A DNA stretch of 64,000 nt from Burkholderiales bacterium (GCA_026005015.1 BPKG01000003.1:310001-374000), one strand, 5' to 3'; counted from the first letter of the stretch, positions 26,228-35,433 are shown. Translations and numbers: made by a program. Notes: a model not told the origin generated them from the letters alone.

Positions 26228-29210
26228 AACTCCAGTTCGACCCCAACCAGCGCTACCAGCTCGACGCCATCGCGGCTGTGGTGGATCTGTTCGACGGCCA
26301 GCCCCAGGGCGAGCCGGAGTATGCGGTCATCAAGTCCACCGGAACCGGAGACTTGCTTTCACGGTCAGGAGCAGACCGAGCTGGGCGTAGGCAACCGGCT
26401 GTTACTCGATGAGGAGAGGCTTCGCACCAACACGCGCAAGGTGCAGGAACGCAACGACATCGAAATGGCCGACCCGAGCGCCCCGCTCGAAGCCTGGGAC
26501 GTCTTCGATACGCCCGCCAACCTCGCGCGTCGCTGCCCTCACTTTTCGGTGGAGATGGAGACGGGCACGGGCAAGACCTATGTGTATCTGCGTACGATCT
26601 TTGAACTGGCCACACGCTACGGCTTTCGCAAGTTCGTGATCGTGGTGCCGAGCGTCGCGATCCGCGAAGGCGTGCTCAAGAACATCGAACTCACCGCGGA
26701 GCATTTCCGCGCGCTGTACAACAACCTGCCCTTCGAGCACTTCGTTTACGACGCAAAGCGCGTGAGCCGGCTGCGGCAGTTTGCGCTCGCCAATACGGTG
26801 CAGATCCTGGTCATCAATATCGACGCCTTCCGCAAGAACTTCGCCGGCACCGAGGCCGAGCAGAAGAGCAACGTCATCTACAAGGAAAGCGACCGCCTCT
26901 CGGGCCGGCAGCCCATCGAATTCGTACAGGCGGCGCGGCCGATCGTGATCATCGACGAGCCACAGAGTGTCGATTCCACCGACAAGGCGCAGGAGGCGAT
27001 CAAGGCGCTCAATCCCTTGTGCACGCTGCGCTACTCGGCCACGCACCGCAACCCGTACAACCTGGTGTATCGGCTCGATCCGGTGCGGGCCTTCGAGCTG
27101 AAGCTAGTCAAGCAAATCGTGGTGGCGTCCGCAGTGGCGGAAGGGGGCGAGAACGAGGCGTTCGTGCGCGCGGAGGCCATCGACAACAAGAACGGCATCA
27201 AGGCGAAGCTCCGGATTCACGTGCAAACCAGCGACGGCCCCAAGGAAAAGAGCGTCACGGTCAAGCTCGTTCCGACCTCTTCGCTCTGTCCAATGAGCGC
27301 GAAGCGTACCGTAGCGGCTTCGAGGTGACCGAAATCAACGCCGAGCCCGGCAATGAATTTGTCCGCTTCTCGAGCGGTCGCGTTTTGCGCCTGGGCGAGC
27401 AGATGGGCGGTATGCGTGAGGAGGTCTGGCGCGCGCAGATCAAGCATACCGTGAAGAAACACCTCGACCGCGAACTGCAGCTCCAGGGGCGCGGCATCAA
27501 GGTGCTGTCGCTCTTTTTCATCGACCGCGTAGCCAACTACCGCGACTACGATGCCGACGGCAGGCCGATCAAGGGCAAGTTTGCCGCGCACTTCGAGGAG
27601 GTGCTCAGCGAATTCACCAAGGACCCACGCTATGCCGGCCTTTCCTGGCTCAGGCTACCCCGTCGAGAGACTGCACAATGGCTATTTTGCGCAGGACAAA
27701 AAGGGTGTACTCAAGGACACCCGCGGCGACACCCAAGCCGACGACGAGGTGTACAACCTGATCATGAAGGACAAGGAGCGGCTCTTGTCGCTGGATGAGC
27801 CGCTGCGCTTCATCTTCAGCCATTCGGCGTTGCGAGAGGGCTGGGACAACCCCAACGTGTTCCAGATCTGTACGCTGAACGAAACGAAGAGCGCGGTCAA
27901 GAAGCGCCAGGAGATCGGGCGCGGATTGCGGCTGCCCGTCGATCAAAACGGCCGGCGGGTGTTCGATGAATCCATTAACAAGCTCTACATCATGGCCAAC
28001 GAGAGCTATGAGGACTTCGCCCGGGCACTCCAGACCGAGTACGAAGAGGACTGCGGCGTCACCTTCGGCAATGTGCCGATCACTGCGCTGGCCAGGCTGG
28101 AGCGCGTCGTGGATGGCGAACCCCGGCCCATTGGCTGTGAGGCGGCGCAGGCCATCCAGCAGGCGCTGGTGGCGCAGCAAATGCTGGACGCCGACGGCCC
28201 GGCTGCTGCCGAACTTCGACCCGCAGCGCCCGGGGTTTGAGCTACAACTCCCCGCGGATTACGTGGAGCTTGCGCCCGCTGTGGTGGATCTGCTGTCCTC
28301 TTACCGCATCGAGCGCCACGTCCGCCGCGAACGCGACGAGGCAGTCGCCAGCCTCAAAAAAGAAGTGCTGCTCACACCGGAGTTTCAGGCCTTGTGGGAG
28401 CGCATCAAACCCAAGACGGCAGTACCGGTGTGGAATTTTCCACCGAGGAGCTGGTGCGCCGCGCAGCGGAGGCCATCCGCAAGATGGAAAAAATCGATCC
28501 GCCCCGTGTGCGCGTGATTGCCGGCCAGCTCGACATTCGCCGGGGCGGGGTCGAAGGCCGTGGCCTTGAGTGTGGCGGAGGAGCAGGCTAACCTATGGTC
28601 CGGGAACCGTACCGGACTTGCTTGCGTACCTGCAAGGCGAGACGGAACTCACCCGCGCTACCTTGGTGCGCATCCTCAAGGAATCCGGTCGTCTGGCGGA
28701 GTTTTTCAACGACCCCGCAGCGCTTTCTCGATACGGTGGTTCGCCTGATCAAACACGAGCTCCATCGGCTTCTCGTTGACGGCATCAAGTATGAAAAGAT
28801 CAGCGGCACAGGCCCCGAAGCGGAATGGGAGATGGCGCTGTTCAAAAACGAGGAACTGGTGGATTATCTTAATTCGCTGCAGGTGAACAAATCGATTTAT
28901 GACTGCGTGGTCTACGACCTCCGAGGTCGAGCGCGAATTCGCGCGTAAGCTTGATGAACGCGAGGACATTAAACTCTTCGTCAAGCTGCCGCGCTGGTTC
29001 ACAGTAGATACGCCCGTGGGGCTCTACAACCCTGATTGGGCGATTGTCAAACATAGTGATGCGACGATCTATCTGGTAAGTGAAACCAAGGGAACCAAGG
29101 ATTTTCTCAAGTTACGGACGGAGGAGGCGGATAAAGTCCGCTGTGGTAAGCGGCATTTCGAAGCAATCCAAGTGCCTTTCGAGGTTGTGACCAGCGCCGA
29201 TGAGGTGTAA
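26224..29210 (+). CDS. Type III-like restriction subunit Res (frameshifted, full length)
   Basis: The ~990-codon span encodes a helicase-nuclease. Motif I is METGTGKTYVYLR, motif II IIDEPQ, motif III LRYSATHRN, and motif VI QEIGRGLRLPV. A C-terminal PD-(D/E)xK nuclease shows NPDWAIV and YLVSETKG. It is read through several frames because of at least seven small indels, e.g. near 26355, 27270, 27655, 28205, 28425, 28590, 28730 and 28925. With Mod it would cut unmodified DNA after ATP-driven movement. The start ATG overlaps the darG stop (ATGA). The family and domain order are clear; functionality depends on whether the indels are real. Confidence 0.88.
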
Positions 29211-29264
29211 GCCGCGGCACTGACTCTGCCCACGTGTATCTGCCGGAGGACGGCGACGCCCGCT

Positions 29265-29633
29265 CGCTCGAGGGCCCAAAAGAGGTCGGATCGGGCGAGG
29301 TGCGCGAAAACGAGGGTCCCGCTGTCGCAACTGATCGATCTCATCAACGAGCGCTTCGGCACCGACTTCATCCAGGCCAACCCAGCTCTTCTTCGATCAG
29401 ATCGTCGAGGCGGGCGGTGCAGGACGAAGACCTTCGGCAAGCGGCTGCAGTCAATCCCAAGGATAAATTCGAGCTCGTGTTCCGCGGCCTCCTCGAACGG
29501 CTTTTCGTGGAGCGGATGGACCAGAACGAGGAGATCTTCGTCCGCTACATGAACGACCTGCCGTTTCGTGACATGGTGAAGCGCCTGGATGGCCGCCGAG
29601 GAGTACAAGCGGTTGCGGGCGGGCGGAAACTAA
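29265..29633 (+). pseudogene. hsdR: Type I restriction subunit hsdR, C-terminal remnant
   Basis: The pieces EGPKEVGSGEVREN, LSQLIDLINERFGTDF, DEDLRQAAAVNPKDKFELVF, LLERLFVERMDQNEEIF and RYMNDLPFRDMVK, ending at TAA 29631-29633, match the C-terminus of HsdR. The nuclease and motor domains are gone and indels break what remains. Together with the hsdM remnant at 15.0-15.7 kb it brackets the Fic/SNF2/Mod/DarTG/Res block. Confidence 0.75.
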
Positions 29634-29924
29634 ACGGACATCACGCCGGAGGCGCTCGGCCCGGGGCGATGCGACGACGGTGAGGCCGAAAAACCTCGCA
29701 GGAATACCTCTGAAAAGAGCGACCGAATTCTTCGGTGGGTGGCGTTCGAAAGGCCCGCAAGGCGCGATGCGGCCTGCATTGCGCAGGCAGAGGTCGCCTT
29801 AGCCTGACGGGAGTTCATCGGCTGGCAGATCGCCCACGGCCCGGACATCAGGCCCGACACGCCCGCGGCCGAGCCGCCCGGCGCAGGTCGGGCCGCGGGT
29901 AAACGAATAACCGGCTTCGCTTCT

Positions 29925-30109
29925 AGGCGAGCGATCAGCCGACACCGAGGCTTGCAATCAGCCGATACGCAAGGTTGCAATCAGCCGGAACATAAGGTTG
30001 CAATCAGCCGGAACATAAGGTTGCAATCAGCCGGAACATAAGGTTGCGATCAGCCGGAACATAAGGTTGCGATCAGCCGGACGTGAAGGTTACAATCAGC
30101 CGATGGCGG
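29925..30109. repeat. Eight-copy 23-bp direct repeat (iteron-like)
   Basis: Eight head-to-tail units of 23 bp (one of 24) share the core GCAATCAGCCGGAAC. Units 3-5 are identical, unit 6 has one change, and the outer ones diverge. The last unit contains the ATG (30103) of the next gene. 29634-29924, before the repeats, holds no recognised gene. A single related core, GCAATCAGCCGGCAC, recurs near 33606. There are no unique spacers, so this is not a CRISPR array. The spacing is about two helical turns, as for protein-binding iterons. Confidence 0.9.
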
Positions 30110-31355
30110 AAACGGCGCTCTAACCCTCGCTTCGCCGCCGAGCGGCTGACCGAGGCACTCGAGGACTCCCCGGCGGTGCTGATCCACGGCCCGCGGCAGA
30201 GCGGGCAAGACAACGCTGGCGCAGCGCGTCGGCGGACGCGTGGGTTACGCGTACCTGAGCTTCGACGACGAGGCCGTCCGCACCGCCGCGACCACCGACC
30301 CGGTCGGCTTCGTCGCCGATCTGCCCCCGCGCGCAATTTTGGACGAGGTGCAGCACGTGCCGCACTTGTTCGTCACGCTGAAGGCGGCGATCGACCGCGA
30401 CCGGCGGCCCGGGCGCTTTCTCTTGACGGGATCGACCAACGTCCTGTTATTGCCCAAGTTGAGCGATTCGCTCGCCGGTCGCATGGCGATCGTGCGCCTG
30501 CACCCGCTCGCACAGTGCGAGCTCGAAGGCAAGCGGCTGTCATTCCTCGAAAGGCTGTTGGGCGCTGGCTTCAAGGTGCGCCCGTTCGAGCGCCTCGGCG
30601 CACTCTTGCCGGAGCGCATAGCGGCCGGCGGCTATCCCGCGGCGCTCAAGCTTCCGGCCGGCCGGCGGCGCGCCCGCTGGTACGAGGCGTACATCGAAAC
30701 GATCGTGCAACGCGACGTGCGCGAACTCAGCCGTATTGCCTCTCTCGACGTGATGCCGCGCCTGCTCGCTGCGGCCCGCCGCCCCAGACCGCGCGCCTGG
30801 TCAATGTCTCGGATCTCGCGGCGCCATTTTCGCTCAGCCGGCCGACGATCCGCGATTACCTGACGCTGCTCGCGCGCGTGTTTCTGCTGGAAGAACTACC
30901 GCCATGGCATGCCAACCGCTTGAGCCGGCTCGTGAAAACGCCGAAGCTGCATCTGGGCGACACGGGGCTCGCCTGTGCGCTGCTCGGCGCCGACGCGAAA
31001 GCGCTCTGGGCGGACCGTGCGCTATTCGGACAACTACTCGAGGACCTTCGTTTTCCAGGAGCTCAAGCGACAGGCGAGCTGGCATGAACATGCGCTCGCG
31101 TTTTACCATTTTCGCGATCGCGACGGCTACGAAGTGGACATCGTGATCGAACAGGGCGCGCACGCGGTGGCGGGAATCGAGGTCAAAGCGGCGGCCACGG
31201 TGACTGCCGCCGACTTCCGCGGCCTGCGCAAGCTCAAGGATGCCGCCGGCCGGCGCTTCGCCTGTGGCGCCGTGCTCTACGACGGCACGATGAGCCTCGC
31301 GTTCGGCGATTCGCTCTACGCCGTGCCGATCCGCGCGCTGTGGGAGGGCGCGTGA
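30103..31355 (+). CDS. COG1373 AAA ATPase with DUF4143 domain (second; frameshifted)
   Basis: A complete gene of ~415 codons once frames are joined. Walker A is VLIHGPRQSGKTT after removing one extra G near 30206. Walker B is AILDEVQHVP, then RFLLTGSTNVLLL, ARWYEAYIETIVQRDVRELS, DYLTLLARVFLLEELPPW, VKTPKLHLGDTGLACALLG, and a nuclease-like YEVDIVIE...GIEVKA. Extra bases near 30120, 30206, 30775 and 31040 break it. It is a paralogue of the ATPases at 13.5 and 32.2 kb but clearly divergent. The start lies in the last 23-bp repeat. Confidence 0.8.
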
Positions 31356-31477
31356 TGGTGCCCGCCTTCACCGACTCCACCGCCGAACAGGCCTGCCCTT
31401 GCCTGGCTGGAATTCCTCAGCATGGGAGACCAAGCATCGCCCGCAAAGCGTCGCTGCCTGGTCGGAATCCATGAAGT

Positions 31478-31936
31478 ATGCCCACTGTGGCACAATCGGA
31501 TTGCAACGTGGCAGTTCTGGCACGGCGATGCACGAACACGTGGATCGTTCCACGGCAGTGCAGGGCTTTCATAAACACTTTCGCAATTGCCCGAGTAAAG
31601 GAGATCAGTCCGGAAACGCGATTCGAGGCTGCCTACCGCGCGATCACCCAGATTGGTCTGGCGGCACTCATGATCCACGGTTTCCGGCCGGATACGAACC
31701 GTCCCGGCCATCATGCAACGATCATCCAAACGCTGTCCCTCACGCTGGGCATGCCTTCGAAACGGCTGATGGTTCTCGATACACTGCGGCGCAAGCGCAA
31801 CCTCGCCGACTATACAGGTGAAGACATTGACGAGGCGTCCGTGGCGGCGTACATCGCCGAAGCCGCGCACTTGCTCGAAGCAGCGGTTGCCTGGACCCGA
31901 CGTCACCGACCCGATCTCGCGATCGAATGGCGATAG
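31478..31936 (+). CDS. HEPN-domain protein, N-terminus uncertain
   Basis: The confident part begins near residue 38: ARVKEISPETRFEAAYRAIT, QIGLAALMIHGFRPDTNRPG, HHATIIQTLSLTLGM, LRRKRNLADYTGEDID, and AAHLLEAAVAWTRRHRP. This matches HEPN-type proteins found near defence loci, with the helical core and an RxxxNxxDY segment resembling the HEPN Rx4-6H region with the His replaced. The first ~35 residues look non-homologous, so the true 5' end may be damaged. No minimal nucleotidyltransferase partner is next to it. It may be an RNase-type toxin remnant. Confidence 0.6.
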   Translation: MPTVAQSDCNVAVLARRCTNTWIVPRQCRAFINTFAIARVKEISPETRFEAAYRAITQIGLAALMIHGFRPDTNRPGHHATIIQTLSLTLGMPSKRLMVLDTLRRKRNLADYTGEDIDEASVAAYIAEAAHLLEAAVAWTRRHRPDLAIEWR

Positions 31937-32110
31937 TCCGATCAAAGTTTGCCGAATCCGACGCCGAAAGCGCCGCCCGTACGCTCTCGCTGGCCCCGGA
32001 CGCGCAGGGATACAACACCCTCGTACTCGGCTGGCCGCAGAGGCGGTTGGACTCGGGCGTAAAATCCACCCAAAGCGGCTCTCCTTCGCACCTCCCTCAA
32101 CTCGCCATGA

Positions 32111-32133
32111 ATTCTCCTTGTGTCAAGGAGAAT
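32111..32133. promoter_or_regulatory. Upstream palindrome of a tandem pair
   Basis: ATTCTCCTTG-TGT-CAAGGAGAAT is a perfect 10-bp inverted repeat. Its core TTCTCCTT-N5-AAGGAGAA recurs 32 bp downstream, about three helical turns. Confidence 0.7.
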
Positions 32134-32144
32134 AAAATGCTAGT

Positions 32145-32165
32145 TTCTCCTTATCACAAGGAGAA
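32145..32165 (+). promoter_or_regulatory. Downstream palindrome containing the ribosome site of the third ATPase
   Basis: TTCTCCTT-ATCAC-AAGGAGAA is a perfect 8-bp inverted repeat. Its right arm AAGGAG is the Shine-Dalgarno sequence for GTG 32171. In RNA the hairpin would bury the ribosome site; in DNA it would be the second of two operator copies. Both readings imply control of the ATPase gene. Confidence 0.7.
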
Positions 32166-32170
32166 TTATC

Positions 32171-33517
32171 GTGGCCCTGTCCCCCGGAATTGTTCGGGCG
32201 GTCTTGAGCGATGCGCTGGCGGCCTCCCTCGACGGCCTGCTCCCCGAGGGCACTCCGCGCCGCGTTCACGGCGCGGTGCGCATGCCTGGAAAGGTGACCG
32301 CCGTCCTAGGGGTGCGGCGGGCGGGTAAGACGACCTTTGTGCATCAGCTCCGGCGCGAGCGGCTGGCGGCGGGCACAGCGCGCGCACTGCTGCCCTACGT
32401 GAACTTCGAGGATGAACGGCTGGCGGGTCTCGAAGGGAACCAACTCGGCTTGCTCTTGGAGGAGTACGGGCGCCGCGTGCCCAACGCCGCCCGGCTCGGC
32501 ACGGTGCTCTGGTGCTTCGACGAGATCCAGGTCGTCCCTGGCTGGGAGCGCTTCGTGAGGCGGCTATTGGATAGCAAAAGCGCCGAGGTGATCGTGGCCG
32601 GCTCCTCGGCCGCGCTCCTCTCGCGGGAGATCGGGACGGCGCTCCGGGGCCGCGCCTGGTCGGTGGTCCTTTTTCCATTCAGCTTTCCCGAGGCGCTCGC
32701 GCACCAGGGAGAGCCAGTTACTGCCGACCCCGCGCTCGTCACCAGCGCGGAACGCAATCGCCTGGAGTATGCTTTTCTGCAATGGCTCGAGACCGGCGGT
32801 TTTCCGGAAGCGCAAGGGCTCGATGCCGCCACGCGCCGGCAACTCCTACGCGATTACGTGGACGTGGCCATTCTGCGCGATGTGGTCGAGCGTCACGGTG
32901 TCACCAACATCGCAGGGCTTCGCTGGCTCGTGCGGCATCTCCTGGCCAATGCCGCAGGCGCTTTCAGCATTGAGAAATTCCACCGTACCCTCAAGAGCCA
33001 AGGAATCGCCGTTTCGCGCGACACCCTCCACCACCTGCTCGCTTATCTGGAGGACTGCTTCCTCGTACGCACGGTGTGGATGGAAGCGGACTCGGAGCGC
33101 CAGCGCATGGTCAACCCGCGCAAGATCTATCCGGTAGACGCTGGGCTCATCCCTCTGTTCGATCGCAGCGGGCGAACCAATCTGGGTCACGCACTGGAGA
33201 CAGCGGTGCTCATTGAACTGGAGCGGCGCCGGTGCGAAGTCACATACGTGCGCACGCCAGAAGGGTATGAGGTGGATTTCCTAGCCCGCGCACCCGATGG
33301 CATCGAGCACTTGATCCAGGTGTGCGCGGACGCGAGCGACCCTGAGACGGCGGAGCGGGAAATCCGTGCCCTTCGGGAAGCGGGACGGCGGCGAAGAAAA
33401 GCGCGGCGATGGTTACTCACGCCCACGCGAGACCGCCTGCCACCGGCGCCACCGCTGGATATCGCTTGCCAGACGGCCTATCAGTGGATGCTCGCCGGGG
33501 AAGCGGCTGCGGCATGA
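32171..33517 (+). CDS. COG1373 AAA ATPase with DUF4143 domain (third)
   Basis: A 448-residue ATPase. Walker A is LGVRRAGKTTFVHQ at about 46-59, Walker B WCFDEIQVVPGWE, sensor VIVAGSSAALLSREIGTAL, the DUF4143 core LRDYVDVAILRDVVERHGV, a winged-helix-like segment, and the nuclease-like C-terminus YVRTPEGYEVDFLARA. GTG start is supported by AAGGAG 5 nt upstream. It is only distantly related to the two other island ATPases, so these were probably acquired separately. The frame is intact. Confidence 0.88.
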   Translation: MALSPGIVRAVLSDALAASLDGLLPEGTPRRVHGAVRMPGKVTAVLGVRRAGKTTFVHQLRRERLAAGTARALLPYVNFEDERLAGLEGNQLGLLLEEYGRRVPNAARLGTVLWCFDEIQVVPGWERFVRRLLDSKSAEVIVAGSSAALLSREIGTALRGRAWSVVLFPFSFPEALAHQGEPVTADPALVTSAERNRLEYAFLQWLETGGFPEAQGLDAATRRQLLRDYVDVAILRDVVERHGVTNIAGLRWLVRHLLANAAGAFSIEKFHRTLKSQGIAVSRDTLHHLLAYLEDCFLVRTVWMEADSERQRMVNPRKIYPVDAGLIPLFDRSGRTNLGHALETAVLIELERRRCEVTYVRTPEGYEVDFLARAPDGIEHLIQVCADASDPETAEREIRALREAGRRRRKARRWLLTPTRDRLPPAPPLDIACQTAYQWMLAGEAAAA

Positions 33518-33954
33518 AAGACGCTGCGAGCGAATCAATGATGCCCCATGACCCATCGGGAACGGGTCAAGCAAAGCGCTGGCGAGTTTGCCGCCCCAAG
33601 GCCCCGCAATCAGCCGGCACGGTGACCACGGACCGCCACTTCGCCGGGCTTTGGGTTCACAACGCCTTCGCCGCCCCATTTGACTCAATTCGTTGAGTCA
33701 ATCGACTCACCCTCTGAGCGAGCCGCAGGTCCTCCTCCCGCGCCCCTGGGTGGGCGGGGTGCGGCAAGCGGACACATCGTTGCGGGTGCGGCAAGTCATC
33801 ATTCCTGAGTTACTAACACTCGCATTTTCAGTGACCTGTATAGAGCCACTTTTGAGTCCCCTGGTCCTCAAGCCCGCGGAGAAACCATTGGAGCGCTCAT
33901 TTTCATTTATTCGTGTACACTATTATCGTGCATACTTATATACATAGAATCGCC
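33518..33954. other. 437-bp gene-free stretch between ATPase and VapBC
   Basis: No recognisable gene. It contains one isolated 23-bp repeat core near 33606, a UUCG-loop hairpin (33680-33701), and an AT-rich end with GTGTACAC and CGTGCATAC motifs before vapB that could form its promoter and operator. Confidence 0.5.
33680..33701. promoter_or_regulatory. Hairpin with 9-bp stem and TTCG loop
   Basis: TTGACTCAA-TTCG-TTGAGTCAA is perfect. A third half site TCGACTCA follows at 33702. There is no T run on either strand, so it is not a classic terminator; it may be an operator. Confidence 0.45.
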
Positions 33955-34176
33955 ATGAAGAACATCACCCTGAGTGCTGATGAAAAGCTTATTGAAGCCG
34001 CCCGGGCACGGGCGCAGGCCGAGAATACGACCCTGAACGAAAAGTTCCGCCGCTGGCTCGAGGACTACGTGCGCCGCGAGCAGCAGGCGGCCGAGGCGCT
34101 GGCCGTGATGCGCGAGCTTTCCGGCAAGCTGCGCGTGGGACGCAAACTCGGCCGGGATGAAACGAATGAGCGTTGA
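33955..34176 (+). CDS. VapB-like antitoxin
   Basis: A 73-residue protein starting MKNITLSADEKLIEAARARAQAENTTLNEKFRRWLEDYV: a beta strand followed by two helices, the ribbon-helix-helix pattern of small antitoxins. A charged tail would bind the toxin. Its stop overlaps the PIN-domain gene by 11 bp, the usual antitoxin-first arrangement. ATG 33955 is chosen because residues from there match the family. Confidence 0.8.
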   Translation: MKNITLSADEKLIEAARARAQAENTTLNEKFRRWLEDYVRREQQAAEALAVMRELSGKLRVGRKLGRDETNER

Positions 34177-34633
34177 GTCGTTTCTCGACACGAATGTATT
34201 CGTGTATCAACTCGAGCGCTCGGATGCCCGCAAGGCTGACATCGCCGAGCGGCTGATTGCCGAGGGCATCGCGCAGAGTTCGGCGTGCATCAGCTATCAT
34301 GTCGTCCAGGAATTGCTCAACATCGTCCTGCGCAAAGCGAGGGTGAAGCTGGCTCCCGACGACGCGCGCCGCTACCTACAGGGAGTGCTGGCACCCTTGT
34401 ACCAGGTGCAGCCGAGCCTCAGGCTCTATCACGCCGCGCTCGACCTTCATGCACGCTACCGCTTCGGTTTTCACGACAGCCTCATCGTTGCCGCCGCTTT
34501 GGAGGCTGGCTGCAAGCGGCTTTACAGCGAGGATTTGCAGGACGGCCAGAACATCGGCGGGCTGACCATCGTCAACCCTTTTGCAAGGCGATCACCCGAA
34601 CTGCGGAAGGCCAAATCCCGCAGGAAGCCCTGA
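34166..34633 (+). CDS. VapC-like PIN-domain ribonuclease toxin
   Basis: A 155-residue PIN protein. The first catalytic Asp is in SFLDTNVFVYQLE near residue 8, a conserved Glu is in YHVVQELLNIV, and the later acidic pair lies in FGFHDSLIVAAALEAGC and LYSEDLQDGQ. PIN toxins cleave tRNA or rRNA. It overlaps the antitoxin gene by 11 bp. Its last ~110 bp are antisense to the extended 3' end of doc on the other strand. Confidence 0.88.
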   Translation: MSVESFLDTNVFVYQLERSDARKADIAERLIAEGIAQSSACISYHVVQELLNIVLRKARVKLAPDDARRYLQGVLAPLYQVQPSLRLYHAALDLHARYRFGFHDSLIVAAALEAGCKRLYSEDLQDGQNIGGLTIVNPFARRSPELRKAKSRRKP

Positions 34634-35169
34634 TCGCTGTAGCGAGCATGTCCAGACTTGTCTCCATTGCGGTCCCGGTTCAGGTCCGCCTCAGCGCGCC
34701 GCGCGGACGGGCTTTCGCTGGGGGCGGGCGGCCGTTGCGCCGCCGATTTGTACCTCGCCCGCCGCTCGTGCGCTTCCCCGCGCGGGGTCAAGCGCAGATG
34801 GGCGCGCAGCCAGGCGGCGAAGTCCTTTTCGCTGAGCCTGCCTTCGGCCAGGGCGAGGTAAACGGGGAAGAGCTCCAGGTCGTCGGCCTCGAGCGTGGCG
34901 CCGTTCAGCTCCAGGAAGGTTTCGCAGGCGACAGCAGCCGTGCGCTTGTTGCCGTCCACGAAGGGAGGGTTGCGCGCAAGTCCATAGGCGAGACTCGCGG
35001 CGAGGTCCGCCAGATCGGGCGCCGGGTCGCCGTAGGCGTAGGGCTGCTGGGGCCGGGCGAGGGCGGATTCCAGAAGCGTTTCGTCCCGCACGCCCCCGCT
35101 GCCCCCGTGCTCGGCGAGCTGGCGGTCGTGGATGGCGAGCACCAGCGCTTTTTCGAGCCACACGATCAC
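34522..35169 (-). CDS. doc: Doc-type Fic toxin with unusual C-terminal extension
   Basis: The first ~130 residues are a Doc protein: WLEKALVLAIHDRQLAEHGG, RDETLLESALARPQQ, and the Fic loop NPPFVDGNKRTA near residue 60, which in Doc phosphorylates EF-Tu. Normal Doc proteins end near residue 130. Here the frame continues for ~85 basic residues with no similarity, antisense to the vapC-like gene end. GTG 35169 starts 3 bp after the antitoxin stop. An indel that removes the natural stop cannot be excluded. Confidence 0.82.
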   Translation of the reverse strand: MIVWLEKALVLAIHDRQLAEHGGSGGVRDETLLESALARPQQPYAYGDPAPDLADLAASLAYGLARNPPFVDGNKRTAAVACETFLELNGATLEADDLELFPVYLALAEGRLSEKDFAAWLRAHLRLTPRGEAHERRARYKSAAQRPPAPSESPSARRAEADLNRDRNGDKSGHARYSDQGFLRDLAFRSSGDRLAKGLTMVSPPMFWPSCKSSL

Positions 35170-35171
35170 GC

Positions 35172-35396
35172 TCAGCTCTCCGCCAGTTTTTTCAGCAGGG
35201 CGCGGCGCTTGCGCATGATCCGCTCGGCCACCTCCATCTGTTCGGCGAGCTTGGGGTCGAAGGGGGTAAGCTTGATGCCGTCCGGCAGCTCGATGGCGTA
35301 GAGCGCGTCGCCCTTTTCCAGGCGCAGCCGGGCGAGGAGCTCCTTGGGGAGGATCACGCCGGCCGAATTGCCGACGGTGGTGATCTTGAGTTTCAT
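35172..35396 (-). CDS. AbrB/MazE-type antitoxin of the Doc pair
   Basis: A 74-residue SpoVT/AbrB swapped-hairpin protein: LKITTVGNSAGVILPKELLARL and KGDALYAIELPDGIKLTPFDP. The C-terminal helices would neutralise Doc. It lies first in the operon with doc directly behind. The operator TATAAC-GTGT-GTTATA upstream is a likely autoregulatory site. Confidence 0.88.
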   Translation of the reverse strand: MKLKITTVGNSAGVILPKELLARLRLEKGDALYAIELPDGIKLTPFDPKLAEQMEVAERIMRKRRALLKKLAES

Positions 35397-35417
35397 GACG
35401 GGTCTCCTGGGGAGAGT

Positions 35418-35433
35418 TATAACACACGTTATA
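35418..35433 (-). promoter_or_regulatory. Operator-like palindrome before abrB-doc
   Basis: TATAAC-GTGT-GTTATA (minus strand) forms a perfect 6-bp inverted repeat 21 bp upstream of the antitoxin ATG, overlapping a TATAAC-like -10. A GGAG ribosome site (minus strand CCAGGAGACC) lies between it and the start. Confidence 0.6.

Noticed and set aside
19667-29210. DISARM or BREX system
   Set aside because: A SNF2 helicase and methylase are present, but no DrmA/DrmB/DrmC, PglZ, BrxC or BrxL homologues were seen.
29925-30109. CRISPR array
   Set aside because: The 23-bp units are directly adjacent with no unique spacers and there are no cas genes.
31927-32328. A gene of ~133 codons between the HEPN and third ATPase genes
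   Set aside because: No recognised similarity, no ribosome site, and it runs through the twin palindromes and the ATPase start.
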